Positions 21,082 through 32,009 of a stretch of 64,000 bases of DNA are shown one piece after another. Positions within the stretch are counted from its first letter, which is position 1. Every line of letters begins with the position of its first letter. The stretch lies in assembly GCF_042453785.1 (NCBI RefSeq), contig NC_091668.1, forward strand, positions 9,134,001 through 9,198,000, in the 5' to 3' direction. This DNA is from Malus domestica (Eukaryota > Streptophyta > Magnoliopsida > Rosales > Rosaceae). The translations under genes and the position numbers were made by a program. The notes under the pieces are model-generated. The model was not told the DNA's origin. It did not search any database and saw only the letters and a program-made list of their open reading frames with translations.

Positions 21082-23067
21082 ATGGGGATTCCATCGGAAC
21101 TGAGGGACATGTGGGTGAACCGCAAGGATGCTCTGGTGATTCCTTCGCCAGCTGAAGAGGCGAAGCTGCTGAGATCCAAGAAGTGCATCGACGGTTTGCG
21201 TTTCTTACTTAATCCTTTCCATTAATTACAATTAGCAGGAGCATCTGGTTGTTTAAATTGTTCTAGGTTACTTATTGATTGGTTTTTTAATCTGTAATGT
21301 TTTGATTATTTGAAGTTAATCAAGAATTTGATCTGTTGTTTTGTAAAAGTTGGGAACTTTTTGTTTAAGTTGAGGTGAATTTAATCTAGCTATGTTGTGT
21401 TTGGGGAATTGGGAGTGTGAATTTAACATTGGGGAAGTAAATTATTGCGTAATTAGTTGGAAACCTTTGGGTCCATTGCTCGCTGATGTTAGGTTGGATG
21501 CTTACATTATCTGTAGTAAATGATGTAGTGTATTTGCGTGTAAGGCCCAACCGCCGTACGCGATAGCATGTAAGGAAGCGTGTTGAGAGTGAGATTCCAC
21601 AGCGGTTTATTAGGTCCGTGCTTAATAGTTTAACTAATCTTGGGCATCCCCACCATTGCCAATTGGTTCTTTAGGTTCATGTCTATTGAGTAGAATGCAT
21701 GTTCAATCACTCGACATGGGTTGCTCGCGTGTTTGGTTGAGTGACCCCACGTGTGAGAGGGCGTGTTGAGAGCGGGAATCCCACATGGGATGGTTAAAGC
21801 CTTGCTTCATATTTTAACTGATCTTGGGCATTGCTACCCATTGCCAATTGGTTTTAGGTTCATCTCTAGTTGAGTAGAGTGTATGTGCAGTAGATCGATT
21901 CATCAGCAACGTATTTGTAGAGAGAGAGAGAGACTTATGGCTAATCGATTACGACGTGATAATAGGTAATGCATGTGACATTTGGACAATGTCCGATATC
22001 ACTTAACATTTTCATTATCTGCAGAGGGTGTTCAGGAGGGATTCAAGTATGGTGCTGTTGCGGCTGTTATCTCAAGTGTGGCTACGGTATGTGTAGCATT
22101 CCCCAACTTTCCATAATTTTATTTGTTAGTTAGAAATTGGTAGGCTGTATAACCACTGCTTTGAACAACAAAACTGAATCCTATTCTTCGTTTCTTACTC
22201 TCTGCTACTGCTTGTTTTTATTCTTCATGTCCTCTTGGGTTATGCTCTTAAACTTGTTGGTATTGCCTTCGTAGTTGAGTGTAAAATTCACCAAACATCT
22301 ATGAATTTTGAATGTCCGTGGGTTTCCATGTGAACTTGAAAATGCTCGCTAACAAAATTGTATGGTTGTCTGTGAGAAAAAGGAAATGGTCTTGCAGCTT
22401 TGTCTTTAAAAAATTTAGGTCAGTAGTAACTCTGTAGTATAGTTCACACAGATTGTATATGTTTGGAGGCTGTGTCTTGGTGGACTTGCTCCAAACTTGG
22501 GTGGTCGTCGTCTCGAGTCATAGAAATAGCCCTCTCTGAGAATAATGGGTATGGCTGTGTATGTTGTGTCCTTTCCAGATTGGCCCATTTTACATTTGAG
22601 AACCTCTTACACTAGGAGTCTAGGATATCTTTTACTAGTCTGTTTTTTACCCTGAGTTCGAGGGAGATCTTGCTATCTTGGTATATTTTTTAATGACTAC
22701 TATTTACTTGTTCTTCATATTCCCAGTTGGGTGCTGTTCGTACGGTACCTTGGGCAAAGTATAACCTCAACTACACCGCTCAAGCACTCATCATCAGTGC
22801 TGGTATGACTTAATTATTTAATTTTTTTTGCATGGCTTACAGAGATTCTAGCTTTGTGGCAATTTACTTACCAGATAGAGCTTTTAAGTATTAATTCTTC
22901 CTCATAGAGCTTTAATTGTCTGGACCATGAAAAAATTGACATTTTAATGTATTTGATGAACAGCAACAATTTCTACATACTTCATCACCGTTGATAAAAC
23001 CATCTTGGCATGTGCGAGAAAAAATGCCCTGTTGCAAGACAGCTTGAGACGCCAGCGCGAGCAGTAA
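21082..23067 (+). CDS. ENOD93: Early nodulin 93-like protein, 4 exons
   Basis: Exons 21082-21193, 22025-22086, 22727-22802 and 22964-23067 join in phase to 117 codons plus TAA, all with GT/AG borders. The protein starts MGIPSELRDMWVNRKD and contains SPAEEAKLLRSKKC, EGVQEGFKYGAVAA, VPWAKYNLNYTAQALIIS and YFITVDKTILACARKN. This is the full ENOD93 domain in the usual order and near the usual length of about 110 residues. The family is small and hydrophobic in the middle; recent work places it in mitochondria, and it is expressed in many tissues, not only nodules. Its biochemical role is not settled. Intron 1 (832 bp) holds a duplicated repeat near 21541-21900. The gene looks intact. Its 3' flank is duplicated at 26.5 kb. 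Confidence 0.9.
21541..21900. repeat. Degenerate tandem repeat in ENOD93 intron 1
   Basis: Two units of about 180 bp share GCGTGTTGAGAG, CCATTGCCAATTGGTT and GGTTCATCTCTAGTTGAGTAGAGT-like stretches. The GTGTTGAGA...TCCCACA pattern is a frequent dispersed motif in plant introns. It has no coding content. Confidence 0.55.
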
Positions 23068-23139
23068 TATAATGCAATTGTGGCTCAAAACGATATGAAG
23101 GTGCCCCCGTCTTTGAAAAAATTGTGCATTTGATGGGTA

Positions 23140-23415
23140 TAGTGAACACTCCGGCAATAAACCCCTCATGGCTCATCATATCATTCGTTATGGTGATCGT
23201 GAGCTACAATGAATCTCGTCAATTCACAATAATTTGTTTTTGTTACGGCACATGACTGTCGTAGCTTGGCTGCCTGGTAGATGAGTTTTTGTTTCGTTAT
23301 TCTGTACTGTTTTCCGCCTTCCCCGTTTCTTTTCTTTGGCCATGGAAGAATATCTTCAAAATAAGTACCGTGGATTCGTATTGTGGCATATTTGTATGAC
23401 GATGTATGACAAGGC
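23140..23415. repeat. ENOD93 3' flank, duplicated at 26498-26763
   Basis: The stretch from TAGTGAAC through AATAAACCCCTCATGG to CAAAATAAGTACCGTG is repeated at 26498-26763 with moderate divergence. It lies downstream of the ENOD93 stop and probably includes 3' UTR. Confidence 0.75.
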
Positions 23416-23610
23416 TCTCAGTTTGGCAATCTGATCTGTGTTTTGTTCATTTTATTGAAAACAAACTTCTGCCATTTATTGCTGAAAACATGTTCATCTC
23501 TTGGTTGACTTGAATTGGGTTATCTTTTATTTATGCTTTAGCTTAAATAAGCGCCTAAATTTGTAGTGAAAAAAGCGCAGCAGCGTTTTTGATCAAAAAC
23601 AACAAACAAC

Positions 23611-25010
23611 ATGGCCACCACACAACTCACCACCAACTCCTCCTCGCCTGAAGAAGAGGAAGTTGTGATCTTCGTCGGTAGAGGAGAACCACCGGAATGC
23701 CAACACCGACGCCGCCTTTCAGTATCTACCAGACGTAAAAACCACCGACTGCTTCAAAATTGATGGGGAATTACTCCTCGAAGAAATCATAGGGAAATCC
23801 TGGCGAGGTTGCCGTCGGTAAAATCTGTGATCAAGTGCGCCGTGTGCAAGTCTTGGAAATATCTGATCCAAAGCCCGTCCATCATTGACGCCCATCTCTG
23901 ACGCCGCATCCTCCTCAACCAAAACCAAGTTGCTGATAATGATGATGACCAACTTGCTGATGATGATGATGGTGATGTCGGTAGTCTCCATCTACTGTAA
24001 GGACCCTTCCATTTTAAGGGATACTTGCTGTATTGGGATAAGCCTGCTTAATTTCACTTACCGTTCGACTCACGGCGAACTTACTTCTTCCGATTACGAT
24101 CTGGCCGGGACTTGCAACAGCCTCATATGCCTTGCTAATGATGAGGACTTCACCCCCGAAGTCCCCGCAATAATTTGCCCCCCTTCTACCATTACCATCC
24201 CTTGGACCAACGAAGAAGAAGAAGAAAACGTTATTAACTTGCCCTATTATATTTCCACTTCGTTTGGCTACGATTTGCGCACCAACGACTACAAAGTTTT
24301 GAGAATCATTTTTAGTAATTCACATTCTTTTGATCCTGCCGGGAACCCCGTACGGCATTGAGGTTTTCTCCTTAGCCAGAGGCTCCTGGAAGATTCTTAG
24401 TCCTCCTCCTCTAGCTCCACCTGCTGTTTCTTTTCCTGGTTGACATGCTTTCTGTTATAACAACCACCCATGTCTTAGGAATGTTTTTGTCAATGGTGCT
24501 GTGCACCCGTGATCAAAGCTCTAGTGAAGATGTTGTAGTGTCGTTTGATATGGCAACTGAATCATTTGGCGAGATTAATTAAGATACCGAAACGTTTGAT
24601 AAAAACACCAGGTGCCGGTTTACCTTATGACGACCTTGTTGTTTCAGTATATGAGGATTCCCTTGCCTTAGTTAAGATGCAATGGGAAAGAGCTAACGTT
24701 TGTGATGACAAGTTATGGGTCATGCAACAGTATGGTACGGTGGAATCGTGGACTAATTTATACAACGTAACCTTGAACAAGTTGGTGTACTCTCCTCCCG
24801 AACACTTCGCTTTTAAAAGCAATGGCGAACAAGTGTTTAAAGTGCCTACTGAGGATGGTCGATCTGAATGGATGCAGACAGTGGATTTTAAGACTAAACA
24901 AGTAAAATGTTCTAGGGCTGATCGATCGTACCAATACGAGTCCATGAATTCACTTTTGGAAGTAGGATTCTCTCCCCTCCTAATCTCTCTCCCATTCCAT
25001 TCCCTCCTAT
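23611..25010 (+). pseudogene. F-box protein pseudogene
   Basis: ATG at 23611 opens a frame that soon breaks. Across frames one can read an F-box (LLLEEII, then ARLPSVKSVIKCAVCKSWKY at about 23800-23870, followed by SPSIIDAHL). Next come F-box-associated motifs: DLAGTCNSLICLANDED (about 24098), FGYDLRTNDYKVLRI (24260), FSLARGSWKIL (24365) and YEDSLALVKMQWERANVCDD (24646) with KLWVMQQYGTVESWT. F-box proteins of this type are substrate receptors of SCF ubiquitin ligases. At least three frameshifts and several stops break the gene. Its 3' end is further split by a MITE at 24963-25123. Confidence 0.85.
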
Positions 25011-25123
25011 TTAAATGGTTGCGATTACGCTACGTCTACATCTTGTGAAATTTTTATATAGAGAATAAGACAAAAAGAAGAGTGTGAGAGGAAATGAAAG
25101 AAATAGGAGGGGAGAGAATCCTA
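24963..25123. mobile_element. MITE inserted in the F-box pseudogene
   Basis: The 161-bp element has 19-bp perfect inverted ends, TAGGATTCTCTCCCCTCCT and its complement. The related F-box fragments at about 26345 and 31655 read straight through this point (CATGAATTCTTTTGTAGAGAG), so they are empty sites. Target-site ends are ambiguous (ATTC or TTC). No coding capacity. Confidence 0.8.
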
Positions 25124-25139
25124 TTCCATTCTTTTGCAG

Positions 25140-25940
25140 AGAGCCTTATTTTACTTGACCAATCTGATGCTTATTCTTACTAAGCAGAAGCAGCAGCGAG
25201 CAAGCAACAAGTAATTTTCTGGATTTAATTAGTTAGCACTTTCTTTTCACTTGTAAATTAACATTCCTTCTTCAAATTATTGTGTTACATTCCTTCAAAT
25301 GTATGGATTTGGAATTATAAAAGTATTGATGATAAATATATTATTTTTTTTGTTTTAATTATCTTTTACAAATGGGTAATGCTATAGAGACAAACTAAGT
25401 GATGTATCATCAATATGAATGAGCATTTTTATCAATGCTTAAGTAATAAACCAATCATTAACTTTCATGTCCTTTAGTTTTCAAAATTTTGTCTACAAAT
25501 TTAGTCTCCCTAGCAATACGCTTTACGAATATATGTATATATGCAAGTCTTCAAAAAAACAAATAAATAAATAAAAGAAGAAAAAAAGGCTTTTAGCCCA
25601 ATTGTCAATGCACTTGACAATGAGACCATCTCCAAATGCACGGGGCTTAGAATATTAGGATTTAGACCTAATTATTTCTTAAAAAATTGTAACCATTAAA
25701 TTTGAGCTGTTGAATGCTTTTAATTTTTATCGTTGGATCTGGTCTTATTTGATCCCAATCATATTAAGTGTAAAAAAGTTTAAAAAAAAAAAAAAAGAAT
25801 TTGAAATGTGACTGTTAGCCAACGGTCACGCCATCGTAGCCATGCGATCAGTTGATAGGTGATGGATTTTTCTATAGATTGATGTTTGAAGGGCTTTTCA
25901 GTATGATAAATAGTTGCAAATGAAGTGCACTAATTAATGT
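25140..25940. other. AT-rich intergenic, no gene seen
   Basis: Long AT-rich stretch with homopolymer runs (AAAAAAATAAATAAATAAA type near 25555, A14 near 25783). No exon, repeat family or RNA gene could be supported. Confidence 0.5.
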
Positions 25941-25949
25941 ACTTTTTCT

Positions 25950-26380
25950 TCTGGACAGACGGTGATTCAATAACTAAAGTTTTGAGGATTTTCAGTGACG
26001 GGTTTTCTTGTGGTCCTGCCGGGAAACACCTCGTATGGCATTGAGGTTTACTCCTTAGCCAGGGGCTCCTGGAGTCCTCCTCCTCCAGCTCCTCCAGCTC
26101 CTCCAGCTCCTCCTGCTGTTTCTATTCCTGGTTGTCGGGTTCTCGGTAAGAGCAACCCACGTCCTAGGAAGGTTTTTGTCAATGGTTCCGCGCACTGGCT
26201 TCTGCCCCGCGATAAAAGCTCTGGCGAAGAGGCCATAGTGCCGTTTGATATGGCCACTGAATCGTTTGGTGAGGTTGAGCTACCGAACCTTTGAGAAACA
26301 CACGTAGCGTTTTCTTACATGAGAGCGCTGTTCATTCAGTACACATGAATTCTTTTGTAGAGAGCCTTGTTTTACTTGAT
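25950..26380 (+). pseudogene. F-box-associated fragment, second copy
   Basis: Reads VLRIFSDGF, then YGIEVYSLARGSWSPPP, an expanded Pro/Ala repeat (CTCCAGCTC units near 26088-26115), VFVNGSAHWLLPRDKS and VPFDMATESFGEVELP. This equals the middle of the pseudogene at 23.6-25.0 kb but lacks the F-box and the C-terminal part. The Pro/Ala tract is three CTCCAGCTC units against none or one in the other copies. Confidence 0.8.
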
Positions 26381-26497
26381 CAATCCAATGCTTAAAACAC
26401 CGTTTTGGAGAAGAGAAAGAAATGGTATTTCAACCTAATTCACCTGACCATTATTGCGCCCGAAATTAACATTTGATAGGTGAATACTTGTTGGGGA

Positions 26498-26763
26498 TAG
26501 TGAACTGAACCCTCCCGCAATAAACCCCTCATGGGCTTATCATTTCATTAGTTATCGAGAGCTGCAACGAATCTCGTCAATTCGCAATAATTTGTTTTTA
26601 TTACGGCACATGATTGTGTAGCTTGGCTTCTTAGTAGATGAGTTTTTGTTTTCGTTATTATGTACTGTTTTCTGCCTGCCCCGTTTCTTTTCTTTGGCCA
26701 AGGATGAAGTGTATCTTCAAAATAAGTACCGTGCATTCGTTTTGTGCCCGTATTTGTACGACG
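26498..26763. repeat. Second copy of the ENOD93 3' flank
   Basis: Matches 23140-23415 (shared AATAAACCCCTCATGG, CGTCAATTCGCAATAATTTG and CAAAATAAGTACCGTGCATT). The ENOD93 coding exons are not nearby. Here the flank follows, rather than precedes, an F-box fragment. A copia LTR begins directly at its right end. Confidence 0.75.
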
Positions 26764-27537
26764 TGTTGGTATTTAAGTGATTTTAGCTTAAATAAGTTTA
26801 TGTTTTATTTGTTTTAATCAGAGCCCTTGGATCATATTCCAAATGAATGCTCTAGATTAATTAGAGTTAGTGATATTTTGTGACACTTGTAACTATCTCA
26901 TAGGATAGATGTCATGAAGGGCTAGGATTGTTTCATTCTCTTAGAAGAGAGAGAAGGGTAATATTCCTTCTAGTTGAAACGGTAATATTGGATTGATTTG
27001 TATGAGAGAGAGTGAGCAATTCAATGAAATAAGTGAGGCGTCCATCACTGTGAAACTCTCTGAAATTATTCAATTCTTCTTCAAAAAATTCCTTCTTATA
27101 TCCATTGAATCACAGTACACTAAATCACACAATCTAACATGGCCTTAGAGCCAGGTTGCACCATCTGCAACTAGGCGTGAATCTGTGAAGAGCGCATCAA
27201 AGAACTCGAACTAATCGTCGAGCTTCGTTGCTGAAGGAAAATTCAGAGAAGAAATCTCAATGATCTTGAATCGAGTCTCATATGGCTAGGTCAAGTGGTG
27301 CTGATCTTCAAGCACCGGTATTCAATAGAGACAACTTCGATTTTTGGCAGATTCGGATGAAGACCATATTCCAATCTCATGAACTCTGGGATGTTGTCGA
27401 GAAGGGTTTCGCTACTCCGGCGAAGAAGGATGAAGAACTCACTGAAGCTGAGAGCAAGCTGGTGAGGGAGAACATAATCAAAGATGCAAAGGCACTTGGA
27501 ATCATCCAAGGGCAGTTTCCGATTGGATCTTTCCGAG
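26764..27537 (+). mobile_element. Truncated copia retrotransposon: LTR, PBS and gag start
   Basis: 26764-27139 is a likely 376-bp LTR (TGTTGGTATTTAAG to CAATCTAACA, TG...CA). It is followed by a primer-binding-like TGGCCTTAGAGCCAGG at 27140. Gag starts at 27282 with MARSSGADLQAPVFNRDNFD and keeps FWQIRMKTIFQSHELWDVV, the N-terminal signature of copia gag (DUF4219/UBN2 type). The frame runs about 85 codons and is cut at 27537 by a MITE. No protease, integrase or reverse transcriptase follows. Confidence 0.8.
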
Positions 27538-27673
27538 AATCTCAGTTTACTACCCTAAAATTTCTTGGTTTACTACCCTAGAATTATGACTTTAGGTACC
27601 ATTCTGGGACAAAAAAAAACATAATATACTAAATGTTGAAAACCAAGAAATTTTAGGGTAGTAAACTGAGATT
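27538..27673. mobile_element. Small MITE with perfect inverted ends
   Basis: About 136 bp, with 34-bp ends in exact inverted complement, beginning AATCTCAGTTTACTACCC. The motif TTTACTACCCTA occurs a third time just inside the left end. It ends the gag fragment. The superfamily is not assigned. Confidence 0.8.
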
Positions 27674-28759
27674 AACCCTATATATATATATATCTTCTTG
27701 TTTTTTCTTTTAATTATCTTTCACAAATATAATTAGTTGTACATTAAGTACCCTAATTGAAGTACCCTTTCTTTTAGATAGACGGTGACTCGATATACAA
27801 ACACTAAAAAATAGGTGGGGACAGATTAAATAAGTTGGTGCTTATGTAATACAAAACTTACCAAACACCTGTTCCGTTTTATTAATGCTCTATAATGGTC
27901 TTATACGATGTGTCAAATGAAACCTAATGTTTGTGACCAAGGTAGGGTTGGGCACGGGCCGGGCTGGGCCAAATTTTGAAGGAATCGGACCGGACCAAAT
28001 CAGGGTTTAAAAGAAATGGGTCGGACCGGACCGGGGTTTAAAAGAAATGGGACGGTCTGTGGCAGGTACAACAGATTTGGGCCGTGTAATACCTTGAAAA
28101 TTTAATATATGAATATGTGGAGAAAAATCGAAAATAAATCGATTTATGGGTATGTAAAAATGAATTGAAAACTTTTATAGTTTTGTTCCGGAAGTTATTA
28201 TAAATTATGCTGAAAAATTTATCGTTAAGTTAAAAAGACGAAAATGCCCTATTTGGTTTAACGTAATTATACTAGGACGTATTTTATACTCATATACTTT
28301 ATCGGCTTTTTTTGACATATTTGGATAGAGGACGACCCTCCGAGTGCGTAGGTGAAAACAGTTCGTGAAACAGAGTTATAACGAATGAAATAAAAACGAA
28401 CGAAGGTAGGGGCAAACTAGTCATTTTGCCATGAATCTGGAAGGCTCCAGATTCTGTTTTGGTGGAAATAGGCCACAGGAAAAAGGAAGGAAGGAAGAAA
28501 AAAGAGGAGGAGGCCAATCAGAGAAAGGAGGGAAATGAGGGGTGACCAATGGGGAGAGCAGGAAAGGAGGGGAAATGAGAGAGAAGAACCACACTGAATC
28601 CCTTGCCAGGTTTTCTTCTCTAACCCGACCCTTGCCTACAATAATTTTCGACGGGTTTTCCGTCCATTTTTCCGGCAAATTACGTCCTATCACCCCTACC
28701 AAACAACTCCCTAACCTTCCCTCGTTCATTTCCACCCAAAATCCACCTCGATTGGATCC
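27674..28759. other. Intergenic, low-complexity and dispersed-repeat sequence
   Basis: 27940-28090 holds a repeated GGTCGGACCGGACC/GGGTTTAAAAGAAATGGG motif resembling dispersed plant repeats. The purine-rich stretch 28470-28600 gives open frames on both strands through composition alone. No gene is supported. Confidence 0.45.
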
Positions 28760-29570
28760 TGATTTGGGAAAAATGGAACCCGTGGGTTCCGACGGGGTCA
28801 CAGCGAGATCGCCCATTTCTGCAGGTTTCGACCACCACTACCACCACCAAAGTACTCCTCTGAAGGCCAGGAACAAGGCCCAAGCAATGGTGGAGGCGTA
28901 GGACTACGTATGAAGGTCGAATCAAAACCCATCTTTCCGGGGTTTTCAACGAGTTTGTGATGATTTAAGGTGTTTTCCGGCTGAATTGCACTTCGGTCCA
29001 GGTATAAACATTGTTCCCCTTGGCTTGCTCTACATTTCTATAAAATTTGAGAATTTTTAGAAATAGTGAAATTTTCCAACGAGTCGGGGCGGCCGACCGC
29101 CACCCACTTCGGGGCGTGGCCAGTGGGCCGATGATGTCATTTTGTGCAAATTTTGATATTCTAAATATGGATTTGGCATCTAATTGATGTGTTTCGATTA
29201 TTGAACCCAATGTTGGTTATTTCGATTACTTGAATGTCTTTGGAAATGGATTGACAATGAAAGGTGAACTACGAAATACTTGATCCCACATCAAGGGCAC
29301 GTAAGCAGTCTAACAGGGGTTAGATGTAGCCTTAAATAGTTAAGATAAATCTTTTGTTGGGAATTTGAATTAGGAAAAGAAGTTTGGTGATTAATTGTAA
29401 AATTAAATCTTATGTTTTGGATGTTGAATTTGGTTATAGATTTTGTGAGTGATTCATAAATTTAGATAAAGAATTATGAATTATGGTAGTTAAATAAACA
29501 AGAGTTTAATTTGGGCCTATCATCGGAATTATTTCCCGAAAATATATATTTCGGAGGTCAGTTGTTATAG
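28760..29570. mobile_element. Relative of the long-TIR element at 59.45-60.36 kb, degraded
   Basis: Shares with 59550-60330 the order GGAATTTTTAG-like, GGCCAGTGGGCCGATG, AAATTTTGATATT, GTGAACTAC, CTTGATCCCACATCAAGGG, AGTCTAACAGG and AATAAACAAGAGTTTAATTT. The inverted ends of its relative cannot be matched on the left side. No transposase is seen. Confidence 0.55.
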
Positions 29571-29789
29571 GTCGGGTACAACAGGTCCTCTTACTTTATT
29601 TTTTTTTCGGTTTTGATATAGAGCTCCAGAACCCAGTACCAAATTGCCACCAAGCCCAGTTCAAAATCGCCACCCACAATGAGATTCGACACTGCCTAAC
29701 TCAGATCTGCCTCTTCTCATCCTCAAATCTTTGAAAAGAAGCATGAAATCGAATCATATGCACTAAATATATGAAGTTAGATAGAGAGA

Positions 29790-30089
29790 GACTAGAGCGA
29801 CGGAGGAGACGAGGACGTAGGCGCTGCAGAGAGCGTAGAAGATGTCGTCCTACCATCAGGATGACTTGTTGATCTCGTCGAGGTTGGCGGTGTCGACATG
29901 CTACTTGCAATACTCAATGACCCTGGCCAAAATCTTGTTGGTGACATTGCGCAGAGGAATGCCGTTGTCAGCACAATCGTCCTTGATCATGTGCTTGATG
30001 GCCTGTGACTCCAGCGCCACCGCTTCCTTTACCTTGAATGACTCACCGTCCGAGCTCTTGAGGGTGATCTTCTTCGACAATGATGCCAT
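29790..30089 (-). pseudogene. SKP1-like pseudogene, N-terminal part
   Basis: From ATG at 30089 (minus) it reads [18 protein letters not shown], then [19 protein letters not shown] and [10 protein letters not shown]. This is the N-terminal BTB/POZ-like half of plant SKP1 (ASK), the adaptor between cullin 1 and F-box proteins. It then hits an in-frame stop where the family has CKxHV. After the stop, HVDTANLDEINKSS continues in frame, another stop follows, and DDIFYALCSAYVLV is a decayed remainder. The F-box-binding C-terminal third is lost. The absence of an intron fits a retrocopy, though many plant SKP1 genes also lack introns or have only one. Confidence 0.85.
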
Positions 30090-30432
30090 GGTTGGTGACG
30101 GTGATAACGATGGTCTCGAAACGATGCCACTTTATAAACTTGAAGAGGTTAAAGAAAGATTTGGTTTCTAGTTGTAGTGAGAAATTTTTGATTTCGCATG
30201 GAAAAAGATAATAAAAACGAGGAGTGGAGGGGTGACTGGTGAGAGCTATGTGACGCAATTACAAACGGGCTGGTTCGGGTACCCGTTTTTCTATACTTCT
30301 GAAACCGGCCTGCCCCTAAAATTTGATCGCCCCGTTTCTCTTATTAAAAATTTAGAACCGGCCCATACCCACCCTGAACCTTGATTACCCGATTGACCCG
30401 CAGTTCCTATACCCGTTTGCCCACCCCTAGAC

Positions 30433-31115
30433 CAAGGTTTTTAAAAATGCTAGGCGCTAGTTCAGCAGCGGGCAGGGGCCTAATGCCTAGGCAGCCTAGA
30501 CAAATTTATATAAATTTATTATATATCTTGTAAATAGGTGCCTATTTACACTTAAAAAAAACTATACTTAAATGGATAATAAAAGAATGACAAAATGCAA
30601 AAATAGAAGTAGAAGAATACATAAAGTATGTCCATCCAACAAGCTCAATATTTAAAAAACAGTAAGCATATAATCATAATGAGGAGTATTCTTGGATGAT
30701 GGACTAGATTTTCTTGTTCATGATCCTTGCATTGGATTGGACATAGACTAAATTATTTAACGTTATTGTATCTAGTTTATTTATTTATTTATTTTTTGTA
30801 TGTATCCCCTCAAAAGCTCTCCAATTCATTTCACAATTGGATAAACTTGTAGTCAATCCATCATTTGCAAATTAGGTACACCATTTTCAGAAATATACCA
30901 CCATGAAACTAAAAAATAAAAAAGCACACAATTAATAAATAAATAATATAAAATAAAAAACCAAATCCACCTAGGACTGCCTAGGAACCACCTAGCCCGC
31001 TGCCTAAGACTGGCCTAGCCCACCTAGGCGGCTGCCTAGCTCCAGACCTATTTTTCAAAACAATTTGCCCTAAATCACGGTGGGTCTTCACCGCCTAAGC
31101 CGATTTTTAGAACAC
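30433..31115. mobile_element. GCCTAG-rich non-autonomous DNA transposon
   Basis: The left end TTTTTAAAAATGCTAGGCG and the right end (reverse strand GTTCTAAAAATCGGCTTAGGCGG) are imperfect inverted repeats. Near both ends the motif CTAGGC/GCCTAG recurs many times. The AT-rich middle has no coding content. The preceding 30265-30430 (CCCGTTTTTCTATACT, GACCCGCAGTTCC) is another dispersed repeat. Confidence 0.5.
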
Positions 31116-31259
31116 TGCTAATGACCTCTACTGCTCCCCCACATGCCCCATAATAAATTGGCAACCCTGCAGTAAAATGTTTGTGACTTTGCCCCCTCCC
31201 TCCTACCATTTGTACCTTCCCTTGGACCAAAACTAGACCAAAATACATTGCCGATATTT

Positions 31260-31690
31260 TGTATTGTAACCGCGTCTGCGTTCGGCTATGATTCGCGCAA
31301 GGTGCTGAGAATTTTCCGGGACAGGTTTTCTTGTGGTCATGCCAGTAACACCCCGTATGGCGTTGAATTTACTCCTTAGCCAGGGGATCCTGGAGGATTC
31401 TTAGTCCTCTTCCAGCTCCTCCTGCTGTTTCTTTTGCTGGTTGCCCTGTTCTCGGTAAGAGCAACCCATGTCCTAGGAACGTTTTCGTCAATGGTTCCGT
31501 GCACTGGCTTCTGCCCCGCGATAAAAAAGCTCTGCGAAGATTCCATAGTGCTGTTTGATGTGGCCACCGAATCGTTTGATGAGATTGAGATACCAGAACC
31601 TTTGAGAAATACATGTAGTATTTTCTTATATGGGAGCGTTCTTCTTTCAATACACATGAATTCTTTAGTTGAGAGCCTTACTTGATCAAT
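31260..31690 (+). pseudogene. F-box-associated fragment, third copy
   Basis: Across frames it reads FGYDSRKVLRIFRDRF, YGVEFT, a fragment matching VNGSVHWLLPRDK, and IVLFDVATESFDEIEIPEPL. It matches the middle of the pseudogene at 23.6-25.0 kb. A deletion joins FGYDSR directly to KVLRI, and several frameshifts follow. F-box-like sequence continues weakly to about 31970. Confidence 0.75.
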
Positions 31691-32009
31691 CCAATGCTTA
31701 AAACACCATTTTGGAGAAGAGAAAGAAATAGTATTTCGACCTAATTCACCCGACTACTATTGCACCCGAAATTAACATTTGATAGATGAAATACTCGTCG
31801 GGGATCACACTAACCAAAGTATTTTTCTTTTGGACCGAGGGCGATTCAGTATGCAAATACCAAAAAATTCTTCCAAAACGTAAAAAAATGACAATTTCCA
31901 TCACTTTAACCGGGAAGACTTGTCCTGAAGAATCCGGCAGGTTGCATGAGCCATCCGTTCATTATGCTATGAATTGTCTATGCTAACTCTTCTTTGTCAA
32001 AACTGAACC

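Noticed and set aside
24545-25048. 167-codon frame as an independent small gene
   Set aside because: Its middle is the C-terminal part of the F-box pseudogene and its last residues come from the MITE.
28421-28949. Overlapping open frames on both strands
   Set aside because: Purine-rich low-complexity DNA and repeat sequence; no motif, no start context and homology to the repeat at 59.5 kb.
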